Assembly: GCA_017520545.1 (NCBI GenBank)
Contig: JAFXFM010000022.1
Span: 1 to 64,000, forward strand
Direction: 5' to 3'
Origin: Alistipes sp.
GTDB lineage: Bacteria > Bacteroidota > Bacteroidia > Bacteroidales > Rikenellaceae
DNA length: 64,000 nt
Shown: positions 61,456 to 64,000 of the stretch, piece after piece
Numbering within the stretch: the stretch's first letter is position 1
How the letters are laid out: the number at the start of each line of letters is the position of its first letter
Notes under the pieces: generated by a model
What the model was told of the DNA's origin: nothing
Database searches by the model: none
The model's input: only the letters and a program-made list of their open reading frames with translations
Program-made: the position numbers and the translations under genes

Positions 61456-62001
61456 ATGATTTACCCAATAGTCATTTACGGTAATCCGACTTTGAGGAAG
61501 GCGAGCGAGAATATCGATGCCTCGTATCCTAACTTCCAGAAGTTGGTCGAGGATATGTGGATTACGCTTGGCGAGGCGAGTGGCGTAGGTTTGGCAGCAC
61601 CGCAGATTGGCAAGAATATCCGCCTATTTATCGTCGATTGCACGCCGTGGGCAGAGGAGGTCCCCGAGTTGGCAAACTTCCGCAAAGTATTTGTAAATGC
61701 CGAAATTTATGAGCGCTCTGAGGAGGTGTCGCACTTCGAGGAGGGGTGTCTTTCGATTCCGGGTATTCACGAGGACGTAGTGCGCCCCGTTTCTATCCGT
61801 ATGCGCTACCTCGACGAGAACTTCGTGGAGCACGACGAGGAGTTTACAGGCTACCCTGCACGAGTTATTCAGCACGAGTACGACCACCTCGAAGGCAAGG
61901 TCTTTACCGATCATCTATCTCCACTGCGTCGTAATCTGTTGAAGAGCAAAATTCTGAAACTCGCCAAGGGGCAATTCAGTTGCTCCTACAAGACGAAGTA
62001 G
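61456..62001 (+). CDS. def: Peptide deformylase
   Basis: Removes the formyl group from nascent N-terminal methionine. The 181-residue protein has all three family motifs: GVGLAAPQ (43-50), EGCLSIPG (96-103, with metal ligand Cys98) and HEYDH (140-144). The start is the ATG immediately after the heptad array. Strong hairpin downstream. Confidence 0.96.
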   Translation: MIYPIVIYGNPTLRKASENIDASYPNFQKLVEDMWITLGEASGVGLAAPQIGKNIRLFIVDCTPWAEEVPELANFRKVFVNAEIYERSEEVSHFEEGCLSIPGIHEDVVRPVSIRMRYLDENFVEHDEEFTGYPARVIQHEYDHLEGKVFTDHLSPLRRNLLKSKILKLAKGQFSCSYKTK

Positions 62002-62036
62002 CATTTTCGCTATCTTTTTGATATTGCACAAAAGAC

Positions 62037-62064
62037 GAGAGGCTGTCCAAGCGGACAGCCTCTC
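62037..62064. terminator. Bidirectional hairpin between def and rpsA
   Basis: A perfect 12-bp GC-rich stem (62037-62048 with 62053-62064) and a 4-base loop lie between two convergent genes. A T-rich run follows on the minus strand only, so it is a better terminator for rpsA. Confidence 0.85.
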
Positions 62065-62085
62065 TACATTTAGACATTTGTCAGA

Positions 62086-63867
62086 TTATTTCTTCTCCAA
62101 CTGAGCCTTCAACTCTGCAAGACCTGCGATATCGCCCAAAGTGGTCTTTTCAACCGACTGCTGAATCTTCTTTACAGAAGACTTTGTCGCCTCGGCTGCT
62201 GCCTTACGCTCTGCCTTCTCTGCTGCTACCTCAGCACGCTTTGCCTCCTCGAAGATACGAGTGTGCGACAAAGTTACGCGCTTGGTTGCCTTCGAGAACT
62301 CGATAACCTTGAAGTCTGCGGTCTCACCCTTCTTAATGGTCGAGCCGTCCTCCTTAACCAACTGACGAGCCGGTGCGAAGCCCTCGATGTTCTCGCCGAG
62401 CGAAACGATAGCGCCCTTCTCGGTCAATTCAACAACGGTACCTGCGTGAACCGAATCAACAGTGTACTGCTGCTCGAACTCGTTCCAAGGATTCTCCTCC
62501 AACTGCTTGTGGCCAAGGCTCAAACGACGGTTCTCCTTGTCGATCTCGAGAACTACAACCTCGATATCGGCACCTACCTGAGTAAACTCACCCGGGTGCT
62601 TAACCTTCTTGGTCCAAGAGAGGTCCGAAATGTGAATCAAACCATCGATACCCTCCTCGATCTCAACAAACACACCAAAGTTGGTGAAGTTGCGAACCTT
62701 TGCAGTGCACTTTGTGCCAACAGGATACTTGGTCTCGATTGCCTCCCAAGGATCAGCAGAGAGCTGCTTGATACCGAGCGACATCTTGCGCTCCTCGCGG
62801 TCGAGTGTCAATACAACAGCCTCGATCTCGTCGCCAACCTTCATAAAGTCCTGTGCCGAACGCAAGTGCTGGCTCCACGACATCTCCGATACGTGAATCA
62901 AGCCCTCGATACCCGGAGCAATCTCAACGAATGCACCGTAGTCGGCCATAACAACTACCTTACCCTTAACAGTGTCGCCAACCTTCAAGTTCTCGTCGAG
63001 CGACTCCCAAGGATGAGCTGTAAGCTGCTTCAAACCGAGAGCGATACGCTTCTTGGTCTCATCGAAGTCGATGATAACAACCTGCAACTTCTGATCGAGC
63101 GATACGATCTCCTCCGGGTGATTTACGCGACCCCACGAGAGGTCTGTGATGTGGATAAGACCATCAACGCCACCGAGGTCGAGGAATGCGCCATACGAAG
63201 TGATGTTCTTAACAACACCCTCCAAGATCTGGCCCTTCTCCAACTTCGACATAATAACCTGCTTCTGTGCCTCCAACTCAGCCTCGATAAGAGCCTTGTG
63301 CGAAACGACAACATTGCGGTACTCCTGATTGATCTTAACAACCTTGAACTCCATTGTCTTGTCAACATATACATCGTAGTCGCGGATAGGCTTAACGTCA
63401 ATCTGCGAACCTGGCAAGAACGCCTCGATGCCGAATACATCGACAATCATACCGCCCTTAGTGCGGCACTTAACATAACCCTTAATGATCTCGTCGTTCT
63501 CCAACGCCTCGTTAACACGATCCCACGATTTGAGCTGACGAGCCTTCTTGTGCGAGAGAATGAGCTGACCGCCCTTATCCTCAACCGACTCAACATAAAC
63601 CTCAACCTTGTCGCCAACTTTAAGGTCTGCATCATAACGGAACTCGGTTGCTGCAATAACACCCTCGCTCTTGTAGCCGATGTTTACGATTACCTCGCGC
63701 TTGTTAATCTCGGTTACAGTACCCTCAACGGTCTCGCCTACTGCGATGTTCGACATCGACTGACCATAGAGAGCCTCAATCTGCTCTTTTGGCTGATCGT
63801 AAAGACCCGACTCATTCTCAAACGCTGCCCAATCGAAATTCTCGACTGCTACTTTTGTATTCTCCAT
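62086..63867 (-). CDS. rpsA: 30S ribosomal protein S1
   Basis: RNA-binding ribosomal protein that assists mRNA binding. From ATG 63867 it is 593 residues with six S1 motifs in series; clear ones include EGVVKNITSYGAFLDLGGVD, GKVVVMADYGAFVEIAPG and AKVRNFTNFGVFVEIEEG. The C-terminal tail is rich in Ala, Glu and Lys. An upstream in-frame ATG at 63963 lies on the promoter and is rejected. The leader of about 90 bases contains a short imperfect palindrome (GTAT/ATAC). Confidence 0.96.
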   Translation of the reverse strand: MENTKVAVENFDWAAFENESGLYDQPKEQIEALYGQSMSNIAVGETVEGTVTEINKREVIVNIGYKSEGVIAATEFRYDADLKVGDKVEVYVESVEDKGGQLILSHKKARQLKSWDRVNEALENDEIIKGYVKCRTKGGMIVDVFGIEAFLPGSQIDVKPIRDYDVYVDKTMEFKVVKINQEYRNVVVSHKALIEAELEAQKQVIMSKLEKGQILEGVVKNITSYGAFLDLGGVDGLIHITDLSWGRVNHPEEIVSLDQKLQVVIIDFDETKKRIALGLKQLTAHPWESLDENLKVGDTVKGKVVVMADYGAFVEIAPGIEGLIHVSEMSWSQHLRSAQDFMKVGDEIEAVVLTLDREERKMSLGIKQLSADPWEAIETKYPVGTKCTAKVRNFTNFGVFVEIEEGIDGLIHISDLSWTKKVKHPGEFTQVGADIEVVVLEIDKENRRLSLGHKQLEENPWNEFEQQYTVDSVHAGTVVELTEKGAIVSLGENIEGFAPARQLVKEDGSTIKKGETADFKVIEFSKATKRVTLSHTRIFEEAKRAEVAAEKAERKAAAEATKSSVKKIQQSVEKTTLGDIAGLAELKAQLEKK

Positions 63868-63960
63868 ACAATTAAATTTTGCGATACAATCGCTCGTTAA
63901 AAAGTTAATAATTAGTGAATTACGCGTATACGCCCACATACGTGTGCACGATACGGACTG

Positions 63961-63991
63961 CAAAGGTAAAAATTAAAATGTAAAATGCAAA
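63961..63991 (-). promoter_or_regulatory. rpsA promoter with heptad-supplied -33 element
   Basis: On the minus strand TTTG (63988-63991), a 19-bp spacer and TACCTTTG (63961-63968). The -33 TTTG is part of an aaaatgc heptad unit, so the array and promoter overlap. Confidence 0.75.
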
Positions 63992-64000
63992 ATGCAAAAT
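63975..64000. repeat. Heptad array aaaatgc at the right edge
   Basis: Successive units aaaatgt, aaaatgc, aaaatgc and a partial fourth run out of the window. The heptad matches that at positions 1-32. Confidence 0.85.

Noticed and set aside
62263..63900. 545-codon open frame antisense to rpsA
   Set aside because: It is a shadow frame of the S1 gene's codon bias. It has no start signal or domain, and rpsA is certain.
63868..63963. Extended N terminus for rpsA
   Set aside because: It overlaps the promoter and leader; MENTKVAVENFDW at 63867 is the usual S1 start.
1..64000. tRNA, rRNA, tmRNA or known riboswitches
   Set aside because: Intergenic regions were read on both strands for T-arm-like sequence and known cores. 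No convincing candidate was seen; this was by eye and not exhaustive.

Overview
The window is a contiguous piece of a Bacteroidota chromosome, most likely order Bacteroidales. I lean towards a Rikenellaceae/Alistipes-like genome, but no marker here settles the family. Support comes from promoters of the TTTG-N19..21-TAnnTTTG type ahead of many genes, almost no Shine-Dalgarno sequences, many SpII lipoproteins and secreted glycosidases, Bacteroidota-restricted families (DUF4301, DUF4834-like, DUF6549-like) and the menaquinone gene menG. I found no rRNA, tRNA, CRISPR array, insertion sequence or prophage. The content is mainly housekeeping and cell envelope.

Layout. 1-447: three 129-bp tandem repeats. 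448-2666 (-): alkaline phosphatase and a membrane Zn peptidase. 2800-6290 (+): guanine deaminase, a LolC/E-type permease, menG, a lipoprotein and a SPOR-like protein. 6422-11630 (+): a Cys-rich mini-lipoprotein, murB, tilS, holA, a class IV aminotransferase-like gene and a coiled-coil protein. 11689-15434 (-): four FKBP-family paralogues. 15563-18885 (+): pdxB, pyrD, cinA. 19023-26303 (+): a tripartite RND efflux operon followed by a MATE exporter. 26359-31449 (-): a small membrane protein, MlaF/MlaE-like ABC genes, a DUF4834-like gene and two tandem secreted PHP phosphoesterases. 31739-37333 (-): transketolase, clpX, clpP, tig. 37334-39844: an accessory island with palindromic repeats, a structured leader and an Ig-like lipoprotein, bounded by 33-bp perfect inverted repeats. 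39845-47463 (+): glutaminyl cyclase, M20 amidohydrolase, RNase R, DUF4301, GH20 hexosaminidase. 47554-53673 (-): acyl-CoA ligase, lepA, waaA, yraN, pepE. 53915-62001 (+): acpP-fabF-rnc-radC, GH109, a pseudokinase/WG-repeat protein, glyS, ruvX, def. 62086-63867 (-): rpsA.

How the genes fit together. Protein folding and quality control are well represented: trigger factor, ClpXP, the periplasmic FKBP cluster and peptide deformylase. Envelope biogenesis is covered by murB, waaA, LolC/E-like and MlaEF-like genes, the acp-fabF pair and the RND pump. Host-glycan or peptidoglycan salvage is suggested by GH20 and GH109.

The most unusual signals are not protein genes. First, arrays of 7-bp repeats sit immediately upstream of the -7 boxes of tig, the cyclotransferase and rpsA, and a little further upstream of lepA. 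The tig and cyclotransferase arrays are a perfect mirrored pair. Second, the Ig-like lipoprotein has a promoter-driven leader holding a 52-codon ORF, a G8 tract and a terminator-like hairpin. Third, repeat copies far apart carry hairpins with compensatory base changes.
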